DNA of 64,000 bases from an uncultured Prevotella sp. (GCA_900543585.1 UQRP01000006.1:27696-91695), one strand, 5' to 3'; counted from the stretch's first letter, positions 1-10,094 are shown. A program made the numbers and translations. Notes: a model not told the origin generated them from the letters alone.

Positions 1-1
1 C

Positions 2-1438
2 GACAGCGACCTCAAGGCTAAGTACGACGAGATGAAGCCTCGCTTCCAGCAGTTCTTGGAGAGCCGCGACATCAAGTATGTCGATGTGCAGATTAAGGCT
101 TCTGCTGCTGACCGTGCTGCTCTTCAGAAGCAGTTCCGTGGCTATGCCAAGAGTCTGGCCTCTGCTGCTGACCCTGCCGAGGTTGTGCGCAAGAGCACTT
201 CTGAAGTGCCTTATGTCGGTATTCCCGTCGGCAAGGAGGCTTTTCCGACTGACATCGCCGCTAAGATTGATTCTATGGCAGTGGGACAGGTCTTCGGTCC
301 TGTGGAGAATAAGGCTGATAACACCCTCAATATCATCAAACTCATTGCTAAGCAGGAGCTTCCTGACTCTGTCAAGTTCCGCGCCATCCAGGTGGGCGGT
401 ACAACTCCTGATGAGGCTCATCAGCGTGCTGACTCTATCTACAATGCGCTGAAGGCAGGTGCCGACTTTGCTACTATTGCTAAGAAGTATGGTCAGGAGG
501 GTTCTGAGCAGTGGATGACAACTCGCCAGTACGAGTACACCACATCTATGGACAACGACACCAAGAACTATCTCAACAACTTGCAGACCATGGCTCCCAA
601 TGAGCTGAAGAACATCCAGCTCACACAGGGCAATGTAATTCTTCAGGTTCTTGACCGCAAAAATATGATTGACAAGTTCACAGCTGCCGTTATCAAGAAG
701 ACTATCGACTACTCCAAGGATACTCGTGCTGCCATCTTCAATAAGTTCAGCTCCTTTGTCAGCTCTAACACGACACCTTCTGACATTGAGAAGAATGCTG
801 CCAAGCACGGCTATAAGGTTGAGACCGCTAATGATGTCACAACTTCACAGCATTACCTCGCCGGTATCCATTCTACCCGCGACGCTATGAAGTGGCTCTT
901 CGATGCCAAGGAGGGCGAGGTTTCTCCTATGTATGAGTGTGGAAACAATGGTGACAACCTTCTTCTCGTTATCTGCGAGAAGATACATCCTGTCGGCTAC
1001 CGTAGCCTCGACGATCCCCAGGTCAGGGAGATGGTCAAGGCAGAGGTGATTCGTGACAAGAAGGCTGAGATGCTCATTGCAAAGGCCAAGTCTGTCAAGA
1101 GCATCGGTGCTGCTAAGGCTAAGGGCGCCACTATATCCACCGTCAATCAGATTACCTTCGCAGCTCCCGTCTTTGTGGCTGCTACCGGTGCCAGCGAGCC
1201 TGCGCTCAGTGGTGCGGTTTATGTCACCAAGCCTGGTGCTTTCTCTTCGCATCCTGTCAAGGGTCTGGCTGGTGTCTACCAGTTCCAGGTGGTGAAGCGT
1301 ACAAAGAATGCGTCTAAGTTCAATGAGGCTCAGGAGGAGGCCAAGCTCCGTCAGAAGGCTATGCAGTATGCTGGCAACTTTATGAACGAGCTCTACATCA
1401 AGGCCAACGTTGTTGACAATCGTTACCTCTTCTTCTAA
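2..1438 (+). CDS. PpiC/SurA-type peptidylprolyl isomerase, 5' end outside window
   Basis: The reading frame is open at base 2 and has no start in the window, so the gene begins upstream. About 478 residues are visible. Roughly residues 125-225 have the look of a parvulin (PpiC rotamase) domain: the stretch VKFRAIQVG, then GADFATIAKKYG, then a segment rich in polar residues ending NVILQVLDRK. The rest is helical linker and a C-terminal region like the PpiD/SurA chaperones of Bacteroidota. The expected role is cis-trans isomerisation of prolyl bonds and chaperoning of outer-membrane proteins in the periplasm, probably tethered by an N-terminal membrane segment not seen here. It ends with TAA just before a two-way terminator and converges on the M48 protease gene. 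The family call is fairly firm; which paralogue (PpiD-like or SurA-like) is inference. Confidence 0.8.
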   Translation, partial: DSDLKAKYDEMKPRFQQFLESRDIKYVDVQIKASAADRAALQKQFRGYAKSLASAADPAEVVRKSTSEVPYVGIPVGKEAFPTDIAAKIDSMAVGQVFGPVENKADNTLNIIKLIAKQELPDSVKFRAIQVGGTTPDEAHQRADSIYNALKAGADFATIAKKYGQEGSEQWMTTRQYEYTTSMDNDTKNYLNNLQTMAPNELKNIQLTQGNVILQVLDRKNMIDKFTAAVIKKTIDYSKDTRAAIFNKFSSFVSSNTTPSDIEKNAAKHGYKVETANDVTTSQHYLAGIHSTRDAMKWLFDAKEGEVSPMYECGNNGDNLLLVICEKIHPVGYRSLDDPQVREMVKAEVIRDKKAEMLIAKAKSVKSIGAAKAKGATISTVNQITFAAPVFVAATGASEPALSGAVYVTKPGAFSSHPVKGLAGVYQFQVVKRTKNASKFNEAQEEAKLRQKAMQYAGNFMNELYIKANVVDNRYLFF

Positions 1439-1488
1439 CTGATGATTCTTCCGATGGCATCCGGCCATCGGATTTGAATGATAACTAA

Positions 1489-1525
1489 AAAGGCGGCTCC
1501 CGCACAGGGAACCGCCTTTATTGTT
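1489..1525. terminator. Bidirectional intrinsic terminator
   Basis: An 11-bp stem with one mismatch (AGGCGGCTCCC pairing with GGGAACCGCCT) has a T-rich run on both sides. It sits between the convergent PpiC-type and M48 genes and can serve both. A second small perfect dyad, CCGATGG/CCATCGG at 1451-1471, lies just upstream. Confidence 0.75.
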
Positions 1526-1542
1526 GTTGTGTCCGCAAAGGA

Positions 1543-2433
1543 TTATCTTCTCTTCTTTGTAGTAGTCTTTTTCTTTGTTGTTGTCTTCTTGGTCGTGCTT
1601 GTCTTTGTCTGTTTAGCGTATCCTGAAGCAGCATAATATTTCAGCGCTTCGGGCATCTCTTGCTTCAGTGCAGCTATTCGTTTCGCGTCAGAGGGGTGGT
1701 CGCTGAGGAAGTCGCTCTGGCTGCTGCCTGAGGCTGACGACATACGTTGCCAGAAGGAGATGGCCACCTGTGGGTCGTAGCCTGCCATGGCGGCGAAGAT
1801 GAGTCCCATGTGGTCAGCTTCCGTCTCATCATCACGGCTGTATTTCAGATTGGCCAGGTCGAAGCCTTGCTGTGCGATGGCGGTGCCGATGCTTGCGGCA
1901 TCAGAGCCGAAGAGCGTGCCGACGACGGCGCTGCCTATCTGTGTGCCATACTGCTGGCGAAGTTTCTTCGACATCTGCTCAGCGGAGTGCTTGGCTACAG
2001 CATGGGCAATCTCGTGGCCGAGGACGATAGCCAAAGAAGCTTCATTCTGGGTGATGGGCAGCAGACCTTCATAGACGACGATCTTTCCACCAGGCATACA
2101 GAAGGCATTTGCTTCCTTGTTCTGCACAAGGTTGAACTCCCATGAGAAGTTCTGAATTTCTGAGGACATACCATTGTTTCTCAGGTATGACTCTACAGCG
2201 TTGGCCAGTCTCTGGCCCACACGCTTCACCATAGCGGTGTTTGTAGCATTCGTAGAGACCTTTGCAGTCTTCATAAACTCAGAATACTGCTGGTTGCTGA
2301 GGCTAAGCACCTGAGCGTCCGTAACGAGGAGGTTATGCTTCCTGCCGGTGATAGGCACCGTCGACGTTGTACCGCAAGAGGCTAACATCATGGAAGCCAT
2401 TGCGGTAAAGAGGATAGTTTTTACATTTTTCAT
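1543..2433 (-). CDS. M48-family zinc metalloprotease lipoprotein
   Basis: The protein has 296 residues. It starts with a lipoprotein signal (lipobox LASC, Cys20), so it should be anchored to a membrane facing the periplasm. The zinc site HEIAH is at residues 140-144, in the longer M48 context GHEIAHAVAKHS. The third ligand is expected from the TEADHMG segment near residue 205. This matches the single-domain M48 peptidases such as LoiP/YcaL of proteobacteria, which help control the quality of outer-membrane proteins; the exact substrate here is unknown. The C-terminus is a low-complexity tail of Lys and Thr ending KKRR, probably disordered. The gene is convergent with the PpiC-type gene across a shared terminator, so the two periplasmic quality-control genes are neighbours but not co-transcribed. 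Confidence 0.9.
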   Translation of the reverse strand: MKNVKTILFTAMASMMLASCGTTSTVPITGRKHNLLVTDAQVLSLSNQQYSEFMKTAKVSTNATNTAMVKRVGQRLANAVESYLRNNGMSSEIQNFSWEFNLVQNKEANAFCMPGGKIVVYEGLLPITQNEASLAIVLGHEIAHAVAKHSAEQMSKKLRQQYGTQIGSAVVGTLFGSDAASIGTAIAQQGFDLANLKYSRDDETEADHMGLIFAAMAGYDPQVAISFWQRMSSASGSSQSDFLSDHPSDAKRIAALKQEMPEALKYYAASGYAKQTKTSTTKKTTTKKKTTTKKRR

Positions 2434-2533
2434 ATCCTTGCATGATTAATAATAAGAACTGGTGCAAAGATATAGAAAAAAGTTGAAAAAGAAAGTTCGT
2501 CGTCTAAAAATGTGCTATATATAAAAAAGAGAC

Positions 2534-5500
2534 CTAATGCAAATTATCCTCGCTGATGGCTATTCTTGTATTTGGTGTAGAACGGCCCATGAAGGCCGAG
2601 TTATACTCGCACTCTACCTTCACGGCGTCCGCATGGTAGTTGCCGGGGCGGTCGAGGATATAGTCGGTTGTCAGTTTGTAGTCGCCTTTGTGCAGGGTTT
2701 CGAAGTAATAGTCGGTCAGCTCGTCCATTGGGCGCACATAGCAGCCCAGCCGCCAGTCGTAGCCTGAAAGCTGACTGACGGGCATGAGGCAAGCCGGACG
2801 GTGGTCGGTGACGCGCACGAAGTCACAGTCACGGTCGGCATGCACCTTGATGACCACCCTCACGCGGTTGCCCATGCGGAGGCAGCGGTGCAGGCTGTCA
2901 ACAGGTTCTATGGTGTGGCTCACGCTGAAGCCCCGGCTCTCGTCGGCCAGGGCGGAGGCCTCGGCCTCGTGCCAGCCTGTCACCACGGGCCAGGCCACCT
3001 CTTGCGGCATGGCCCCCGTGAGAAAGGCCTCGACGGCATCGACCGTCACCAGCGGCGTGTCCCACCGCTGTGTTTTCTTCTCTTCCACCAGCCACCGTTT
3101 CATGCCCATGAGCAGGGTGGTGTCGGCCGGGGCGATGAGCGACAGGGCGTGGATGGCCGCTGTCACCGTAGGAATCTTATAGTCGCGCCAGCTGTAATAG
3201 GCCTTCGGCGTGTCGAAGTAAGTGCCGCGGTCAGCGGTGGAGACGGCATACTGGCCGAGGCTCTCCATCATGCCGCGTGCGGCCTCACGCCGCCCGTCGA
3301 GGCTTAAGGCTGTGGCCACGCGGGCCTTGCCGAGGATGGTGAGGTCAGCACCATGACTCTCGGCATAGTCAAGCAGCGTCTTCCGAGCCGCCTTTGCTTC
3401 CGCAGGTAGCGGGGCGGGCATGAGCGAGAGCGCATAGAGCAGGTGGTAGGCTTCCTCCAGGTCGCACGCTGTCGCTCCGGCCTTGACCAGCTGCTTGGCA
3501 TCATCGGCGAGCCATGCCGCCAACTTTGCCCTCGTGGGTCGCAGCAGATTAGCCACTTCATGATAGTTTCCCACCAACGGGGCGAGCATCTCCGCCACTG
3601 TCACCGTGACGATGCGGCTCGCGGGCATCCCCGGCCACCAGACGAAGGCACCGTCATGGTGCTGGAGTCGCTGCAAGGAGCCCAAGGGCGCGACGTGGCT
3701 TTTAGACGGCTCGTCATCGTCGTCATCGTCGCCCAGCTCGCCCAGCTTGTAGGCCATGTATATTTTTGCGGCCAGCGACAGCGCGTCGTTGCCCCTCACC
3801 GAGTCCATCTCGCCCAAGGCCTCGCGGATAGCCTTGGCGGCGGGACGGCTAACCATCTTTATCTCCGGCACGCGCTCCTTGCCGGTGGCGATGGGTATCG
3901 TTCTCTCCATCGTGTCGCCGTGATCGCGCGCAGAGGCGGTGGCACGCACCGTGATAGCTTGCAGCAGTGTGTCGGCAGGCACGTGGAGTGGGGTGGTGAA
4001 GGCCTTCAATGCGGACGGCTACAAGCTGAACTTGTAGGCTTTGTCCGTCAGCGTCTTCCCCTTGCCGACGGCCTGTACGGAGAGCGTTCCCTTAAGCCGG
4101 TCCACGCCCATGTTGCTCACTGTGAGCGGCAGCTGTGTCTCGTCGCCCCGGCGGAGGAAGCGCGGCAGGTTGTCGGTCACCATCAGCGTCAGCCGCGACT
4201 GCACCGTGGTGTCGAGCGAGGCCACGGCACCCTCGCGGTCGTGTACGAGGCCTTGCAGCCGCCATGTAGTGACATTGTCGGGCATGGTGAAATGAAACGT
4301 GGCACAGCCGTCTCGGTCGGTCGCCGTGGCGGGTGCCCAGAGGGCGAGGGTACGGAAGTTGCGGCGCACGTGCGCCAAGCCCTCTGCACCATTCTCAGCT
4401 AGTCTTCCTAGTTTGCTTGTCGAGCGTCGGCTCATCTCCCGGGTAGCGGAATAGTCCCTGTCCTCAAACTTCACCTCTACATTACCCTTGATGACGGGAG
4501 CAGAGAACTTGCTCGTTGACGCCCCAAAGCCACAGACAACCTCCTCCAGCTGGTTGCTGTCGTAGCTCAGGCAGATGACGACCGGCTGGCCACTGGTAAC
4601 GGTCACTGTTGTCGGCTCATAGCCGACGTAGGAGGCGGTGAGCCGTGCCGTACCCCTGACGGGTATGGAGAATGTCCCGTCGATATCCGTCACGCCTTTC
4701 GCCCCCTGGCTGGTCTTCAGTGCGGCTCCGATCAGCACGTCGCCCGACTGGTCATAAACGATGCCGTGACAATAGCCGGGCTTGCCCTTGCCTTGTCTTT
4801 CCAGCGTCCAGCCGCCCATCCGATAGGCCACCGTCCGCGCGTTGGCCTGCAGGAGGATGGGACCGTCGGCAAAGATTGCCGGACGGATGTCGGGCACGGT
4901 AAGCAGTTTTGGCCGACCTTCTTCGCTGTTTGTAATCTTGTCGTTGTCAAAGGTCTCGGTGTAGCCCGTTGGCAAGTCGTCGCTGAAATCCCAGTTGCTG
5001 TCCCAGGTGTTGTCGGTGATGAGGTCGAGTGCCCTGTCGTAGAGTGTCACCATGGCTTGCGCGTCGGCCGGCAGCCCTGTGGGCCGGGTCACGCGCAGCC
5101 GCCACGCTTGCCGCTGCCCGGGCTCGGCCACGCTGTCGGGCAGTTCCCATTGTGCGCGGAGCGCCGCTGTAGGCTCCTTGTAGGGCAGCTTGATGTCGTA
5201 GCTGTCTGTCTTGCCTTGGCCGAAGGCAGCCACCGAGAGGGTGATGCCGCCACCGTACAGGTCTCTGTTATATAATAAGGCACGGGTGACGACGGTGTCG
5301 CTCAACGCCATCGAGCCGCGCTCAATCAGACTGTCGGCCGAGCGAAGCTCATAATAGAGCGTGAGACCTTTCTCCGTGGTTCCCATCTGTATGGTTACCG
5401 GCTGGCCGTTGTCGCTGAATGCGTTGTCTGATGCGGCAACCCAGAAAAAGACGGGCTTGGACAGATGGCGTGCCACCGGGTCGATGACGGAAACGACGGT

Positions 5501-7900
5501 GGCAAGCTTGTCGCCCTCGCACCACAACCTCAGCGTGTGCTGTCCGGCTTGCAGTGTCTTGAGAGGAATGAAGCCCTGACGGTTGGCGGCCATCTCTCCT
5601 TTCGTGCCGTCGTCGAGCTGCCAGCTGACGTTGCCCTGCACCTTGTTGCCCTGGGCGTCACGGAGCGAGCAGTTGACGGCAAGCAACGAGTCGCGCCAGT
5701 GGCCTTTTGCCTCTCCTTGATAGAAATTTTCCAGATCGCTGGACAGGAAAGTCTTCTTGTCACTGAGGCGCAGATATGCAGACTCAGTGCGCTGCTGACC
5801 GTCGGGGGCTGTGACGCGATACGTCCTCCGGTAAAAATGTATATATTGTCTATCCGTGCTGCGTGGCATGGCGATGCGGTCTGTGAACATCCCATTACCA
5901 TCGGTGGTCAGGGTTGTGTCGCCGATGGCCTCCGTGATGCTCGTGGCCTCCACCCTGGCACCCGCCACGGGGGTACCGCTGAGCAGCGAGACGCGTCCGC
6001 TCATGGTCACCGTGTCGCCGGGCATGTAGTGGGAGGGAGAGGCGTGGAGACTCACCTGCAGGCTGCCCAACTTGTATTCCTCTATCCTGAACGAGGGAAG
6101 GTTGCCTTCAATATAGATATCGTCCATGTTGTTGCCCAGGGAGCCGCCAAGCAGCCGCTCCACCTGCGCCTTCGCTCCCTCGACCTGCCACCGTGGTTTT
6201 GCCCTGCATACATATTCTTGGCCGGTGGTCCATTTCTTGCCAAGGGGGATGTCGGCATAGGCCGTGCCGTAGTCGTCGGTGGTCACGTTGATTCTGTCCA
6301 CGGGCCGGCTATAGTCATTTGTCGTGTTGACCAGCAGTTGTAGCGGTGTGTGAGCCAGTGCCGTGCGCCGATGGCCTGGCCGTCGCCCGAAGGCCACCAA
6401 GGCTACATGGGCCGTGTCACCGGGACGGTAGATAGCACGGTCGGTGAAGGCGTTGATGAGGATATGGCAGGGACTGGCGGTGTCGCTCTCTCTCAGATAG
6501 ATATACTCGGCCTCGCGCCAATGGTCCTTGTCGGTGAACGGGCGCACGTACACGCCCTCGTCGCTGTAGGGTATCATGGCCTCGCCCTGCGCGTCGGTGG
6601 TGAACACGCCATGGACCGCAGGCATAGCGGCCACAGTGTCCACCACGGCTATGTCCGCATCACAGGCCACGGCAGCAGTGTCGGCCACCATCTCGTCCAT
6701 GTCCGTGTCACCCTCAGCTTCCTCGGGCTCAGCCCGCTCCCCGCCTATCTCAATCTTCGCGCCCGCCACGGGACGGCCTGTGTGCGTGTCGACGACGCGC
6801 ATGCGCACGCTCTTCTTCGACAAGGGGTTGATGGTCACGTTGAGGTCGCTGACGATATAGTTGAGGCTGGTCGCCTTCATTCCGGGAGCCTTGGCCACGA
6901 CCTTGTAGGCACCGTAGGGCTGTGGGGGCAGGCGCACGCTGTCGGTTGCCGGCTGCCATGGCTTGCTCATTTGCAGTCGTTTCGTGGTGTGCCATAAGGG
7001 CTCGCCTTTCTGCCGCTTGCCGTCCATGCCATACACGGCGAGGTCGACTTGCGACAGGTTGTTGGCGATGATATGCAGCCATGGCCGCTCGTTGGAGTGG
7101 ACGTACTCCCCGTCGAGGTCAATGGAGAGTGAGGGCCGCTCGACTGCCGTCTTGATGTTGCGCAGCGTGTTGCCGTAACCTGACGTGTCGCCCGCCCACC
7201 GTCGCAGGGTGCTGTCGGCGAGGGCCACGGCGGCGGAGTCGTCGAGCTGGCGTGCCTTGACGGCGGCGATGAGTTGGCTCTCCTTCAAGTCGCCATACTT
7301 GGCGAGCAGCGAGTCGCACCACGCCGTGACGCGCTCCTCATCGGCCGTCGGCTTCATCCACAGGGCTGTCATGAGGGCGGCGGGGCGGTTGCCCGTCCGC
7401 TCGTAGTAGTCGTGGGCCTTCTGATATTGTCCCGTCTGCCACGCGATGGCGCTGAGCAGGTCACCGCCGAAGGCCTCGGCACCGGGGATGAGCAGCGGCG
7501 AGAGGTCGGCGGCCTTGGTGCGGGCCAGTAGGGCGGGGGCGGCCATGGCCTCCTCCTTTTGGTTCAAGGCGCAGGCGTAGATGGCAGCCAAGGCCGGATG
7601 CGCGGCCTTGGCCTCACGCTTCCGCTGCTCCAGCTGTCGTCGGACGGTGGCCAGGGAGTCGTCACCGTAGGTTTGCCGCACCAGTGACAGACGGAGCAGG
7701 TCGGCGGTGAGCAGCTGCCCGTAGTTGTTTTCCTTCAGGGCCTTGTCGCTGATGCGGCCCAGGAGGGTCATCTCGTTCTTTGGCTTGTCGGCCTTAGCCT
7801 GGCGATAGACATTGGCCCAGAGTTTCTGGTAGTCTTGTTGGGCATGCACGGGTAAGACGGCGAACATCAGGAAAAACAGGAGGGTGTAGCAGATTCTCAT
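2534..7900 (-). pseudogene. Alpha-2-macroglobulin family protein, interrupted by an in-frame TAG
   Basis: Two open frames, 7900-4019 and 4018-2534, lie in the same frame and are separated only by a TAG at 4021-4019, codon 1294 of about 1788. The first half has a signal peptide (MRICYTLLFFLMFAVLPVHA), MG-type beta domains, and the A2M signature region (TWRLQGLVHDREG, then FLRRGDETQLPL). It breaks off at AYKFSL. The second half continues smoothly (PSALKAFTTPLHVP) into the thioester-domain region and receptor-binding-like end. No CxEQ thioester is seen, as in many bacterial YfaS-type proteins. Around residues 1120-1200 there is an inserted CarboxypepD_reg-like domain ending LEEVVCGFG, a hallmark of SusC N-termini. 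The best reading is a nonsense mutation (CAG to TAG would restore Gln), a sequencing error, or readthrough. The ATG at 7900 is preferred to longer upstream starts because only it gives a signal peptide and it follows a -7 box. Confidence 0.8.
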
Positions 7901-7985
7901 ACGCTGATAAATTGATATTACTTCGTAAGACCGATGAGATTGCCTTGTGGTATCGGCCAAAAGCCAAGCAGTCCATACGACATTG

Positions 7986-7993
7986 CAAAAATA
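7986..7993 (-). promoter_or_regulatory. -7 box (TATTTTTG) for the alpha-2-macroglobulin gene
   Basis: TATTTTTG matches the Bacteroidota TAnnTTTG element and lies 86 bases before the ATG at 7900. No clear -33 TTG is visible. The rest of 7901-8194 holds two dyads and no gene. Confidence 0.45.
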
Positions 7994-8106
7994 GGAGAAA
8001 TAATCGAGAATCTCAGCGTTAATAGAAGTTTTTTTCTTGTTTTCAAGGTGGTCTAATAAAGAAATGTGGTATGTCAGTCGTGAGTTTAACCACATTATAT
8101 TAGAAA

Positions 8107-8147
8107 GATGACTCACACAATCTATTCTGTCAATTGTGTGAGTCATC
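8107..8147 (-). terminator. 15-bp perfect inverted repeat, possible terminator after the ABC permease
   Basis: GATGACTCACACAAT at 8107-8121 pairs perfectly with ATTGTGTGAGTCATC at 8133-8147 around an 11-base loop. On the minus strand it is followed by TTTCTAAT, a weak T-run. It lies about 50 bases after the permease stop. A smaller dyad, GTTTGTAA/TTACAAAC at 8164-8185, sits closer to the stop. It could instead be a protein-binding site for the downstream promoter. Confidence 0.45.
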
Positions 8148-8194
8148 ATCTTCTGAGGAGAATGTTTGTAAATTCAGTTACAAACTTAGTTCTC

Positions 8195-9433
8195 TTATTC
8201 GTATCTGATAGCTTCTATGGGGTCGAGCATGGCGGCTTTCTTGGCGGGATACCAGCCAAAGAATACACCTGTAAAGGTGCAGACGGCAAAGCTCATGAGG
8301 ATGGTCCAGAGCTCGATATATATCGGCCAGTTGGCGATGAGCTTCACAGCATAGCTGGCGGCAACACCGAGGATGATGCCGATGAGTCCGCCTGTCACGC
8401 TCAGCAGGATGGCTTCGATAAGGAACTGGTTCAGAATGTCCACGCCCCGGGCACCGACACTCATGCGCAGACCTATCTCCCTTGTGCGTTCTGTAACGGA
8501 TACATACATGATGTTCATGATGCCGATACCACCGACGATGAGTGAGATACCGGCCACACAGCCAAGAAGGATAGTGAGCATGTTGGTCGTGGAGTTCAGC
8601 ATCGTCGACAACTCCTCCTGTGACCGGATGTTGAAGTCGTTCTCGTCAGCGTCAGAGGTGTCGGTAGCATCTTTCAGCTTATGTGTACGGCGCAGAATCT
8701 GCGTCATCTCGTTGACAGCCTGCTCCGTCACGCCCTCAGTGATGGCCGAGGCCTGTATCTCGCCGAGGTAGGTCTGGGCAAGGATACGCTTCATCACCGT
8801 TGTGTAAGGCGCCAGTAACAGGTCGTCCTGGTCCATACCCATGGAGTTGTAGCCCTTCTTCTTCAGCACGCCGACGACGCGGAAGGGAATACTATTGAAG
8901 CGCACCACCTTGCCTATCGGGTCGCCACCATTGGGGAAGAGGTAGTCTACGACAGTCTGGCCGAGGATACATACCTTTGCCGACGACTTGATGTCCTGGT
9001 CGGTGAAGCACTCGCCGTCGCTGACGGAGAGCTGCCGGATACCGAGGTATTCGGTGTTTACACCATAGATGGTCGACTGCGTGTTGTTGTTGCCATAGAT
9101 AAACTGTCCGCTACTTGTCACCACCGGACTGATGCCTTTGATGTAGTTGCACTCGTCCTTCAGCGTCTGATAGTCGGTGAGCTTCAGCGTCTCCATCGAC
9201 GAGGCATCCTGCCTGACGCCGCCACGCATGTCCTGACCCGGATGAATCATGATCATGTTGGAGCCCATCTGAGAGATGTTGGCTTGGATGCTGCGCTTGG
9301 AGCCCTGGCCGATGGCGAGCATGGTGATGACGGAGGCCACACCGATGATGATGCCCAAGGCCGTCAGAAACGAGCGCATCTTGTTGGCAGCAATGGCGCG
9401 CAAGGCTATTTTGAAAAGATTACTATAGTTCAT
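8195..9433 (-). CDS. MacB/FtsX-type ABC transporter permease
   Basis: The protein has 412 residues. It has one N-terminal membrane helix (about residues 20-42, in MRSFLTALGIIIGVASVI), a MacB-type periplasmic domain of about 220 residues, and three C-terminal helices within the FtsX domain (from about residue 285). The FtsX signature TERTREIGLRMSVGA is present. The end is the usual PAKKAAMLDPIEAIRYE. Such permeases work with a cytoplasmic ATPase to move lipoproteins, peptides or small molecules across the envelope by mechanotransmission. It is immediately downstream of the ATPase gene (17-base gap), which here is truncated. Unless an ATPase from elsewhere in the genome substitutes, the transporter may be inactive. 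The substrate cannot be told from sequence. Confidence 0.9.
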   Translation of the reverse strand: MNYSNLFKIALRAIAANKMRSFLTALGIIIGVASVITMLAIGQGSKRSIQANISQMGSNMIMIHPGQDMRGGVRQDASSMETLKLTDYQTLKDECNYIKGISPVVTSSGQFIYGNNNTQSTIYGVNTEYLGIRQLSVSDGECFTDQDIKSSAKVCILGQTVVDYLFPNGGDPIGKVVRFNSIPFRVVGVLKKKGYNSMGMDQDDLLLAPYTTVMKRILAQTYLGEIQASAITEGVTEQAVNEMTQILRRTHKLKDATDTSDADENDFNIRSQEELSTMLNSTTNMLTILLGCVAGISLIVGGIGIMNIMYVSVTERTREIGLRMSVGARGVDILNQFLIEAILLSVTGGLIGIILGVAASYAVKLIANWPIYIELWTILMSFAVCTFTGVFFGWYPAKKAAMLDPIEAIRYE

Positions 9434-9450
9434 ATTGCTGTGCCTGTTGG

Positions 9451-9774
9451 CTATTCGTCAGTGTTTTTCGGCAGTTGAGCCAGTGCCTCGGCAGCCGACT
9501 TGATATTGTTGTTGTAGGTGTCGCTGATGACACGTCCGTCTCGAATCTCGATATTGCGCGAGGAATAGTTGGCAATGTCGGGGTTGTGGGTGACGAAGAT
9601 GATCGTGTGACCCTGGGCGTACAACTGCTGGAAGAGGACGAGAATCTGGAAGCTCGTGCGGGTGTCGAGGTTACCGGTAGCCTCGTCGGCGAGGATGACG
9701 GCAGGGTCGTTGACGAGTGCGCGGGCAATGGCCACACGCTGCATCTGACCACCCGACATCTGGTTTGACTTGTG
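9451..9774 (-). pseudogene. ABC transporter ATPase (LolD/MacB type), C-terminal half only
   Basis: The frame carries the second half of an ABC ATPase. It has the signature QMSGGQMQRVAIARALV, a Walker B with catalytic Glu (AVILADEATGNLD), and the H-loop (TIIFVTHNPDIA). The Walker A motif and the first 110 or so residues are missing. Homology begins abruptly near HKSNQ at about 9774. Upstream sequence is a palindrome-rich non-coding insert, then riboflavin synthase. No Walker A fragment was found elsewhere in the window. The open frame continues into the insert up to 9849, but that part (rich in His, Pro, Cys) resembles no ABC protein. The gene therefore looks like a deletion or insertion product that cannot hydrolyse ATP alone. 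Confidence 0.85.
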
Positions 9775-10040
9775 ATTATGCCGGTGACACTGTAGGGGCG
9801 GTCCCTCCGTGGCCGCCCTAACCCCGCATGGCATATCATGGTGTGGCATCCTGCGGGGTGAGGGCGGGGATAACCGGCAGGAATGCTTCTCCTTAGCGTC
9901 CTTTCAGAAGCATTTATACTAAAAACTTTGCGCCCTTTGCGCCTTATCGAGAAAATGTCACGGGCAGGAAACGCTTGCCTGAAATGATATCTCTCGCCAA
10001 GGCGCAAAGGGCGCAAAGTGAGGGAGCCTTTGGCTCCGCA
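9775..10040. repeat. Palindrome-rich insert with a 21-bp perfect inverted repeat
   Basis: ACTTTGCGCCCTTTGCGCCTT at 9925-9945 is repeated inverted and exact at 9999-10019. The match extends inward for six more positions with two mismatches. The segment also has a GGGGCGG.../...CCGCCC dyad near 9793-9820 and a CCCCGCA.../...TGCGGGG pair near 9824-9860. No open frame looks real. It abuts the truncated ABC ATPase, which suggests a mobile non-autonomous element or REP-like sequence, but no transposase or clear target duplication is seen. Confidence 0.6.
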
Positions 10041-10094
10041 AAGATGTTTGGTGTTTTATAGGGGTGCAGCACCGGTATTCAGAAATCCTCCTGT

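Noticed and set aside
4019..4021. TAG recoded as an amino acid
   Set aside because: TAG ends other intact genes in the window (for example the ATP-grasp-like gene and riboflavin synthase), and no phage or suppressor feature is seen.
3443..4402. 319-codon plus-strand frame across the alpha-2-macroglobulin stop
   Set aside because: It is antisense to both halves of a recognisable gene and has no domain. It is not an independent gene.
7901..8149. Longer N-terminus for the alpha-2-macroglobulin from 8149
   Set aside because: The extension shows no signal peptide, crosses the 15-bp dyad and a -7 box, and the ATG at 7900 starts a good signal peptide.
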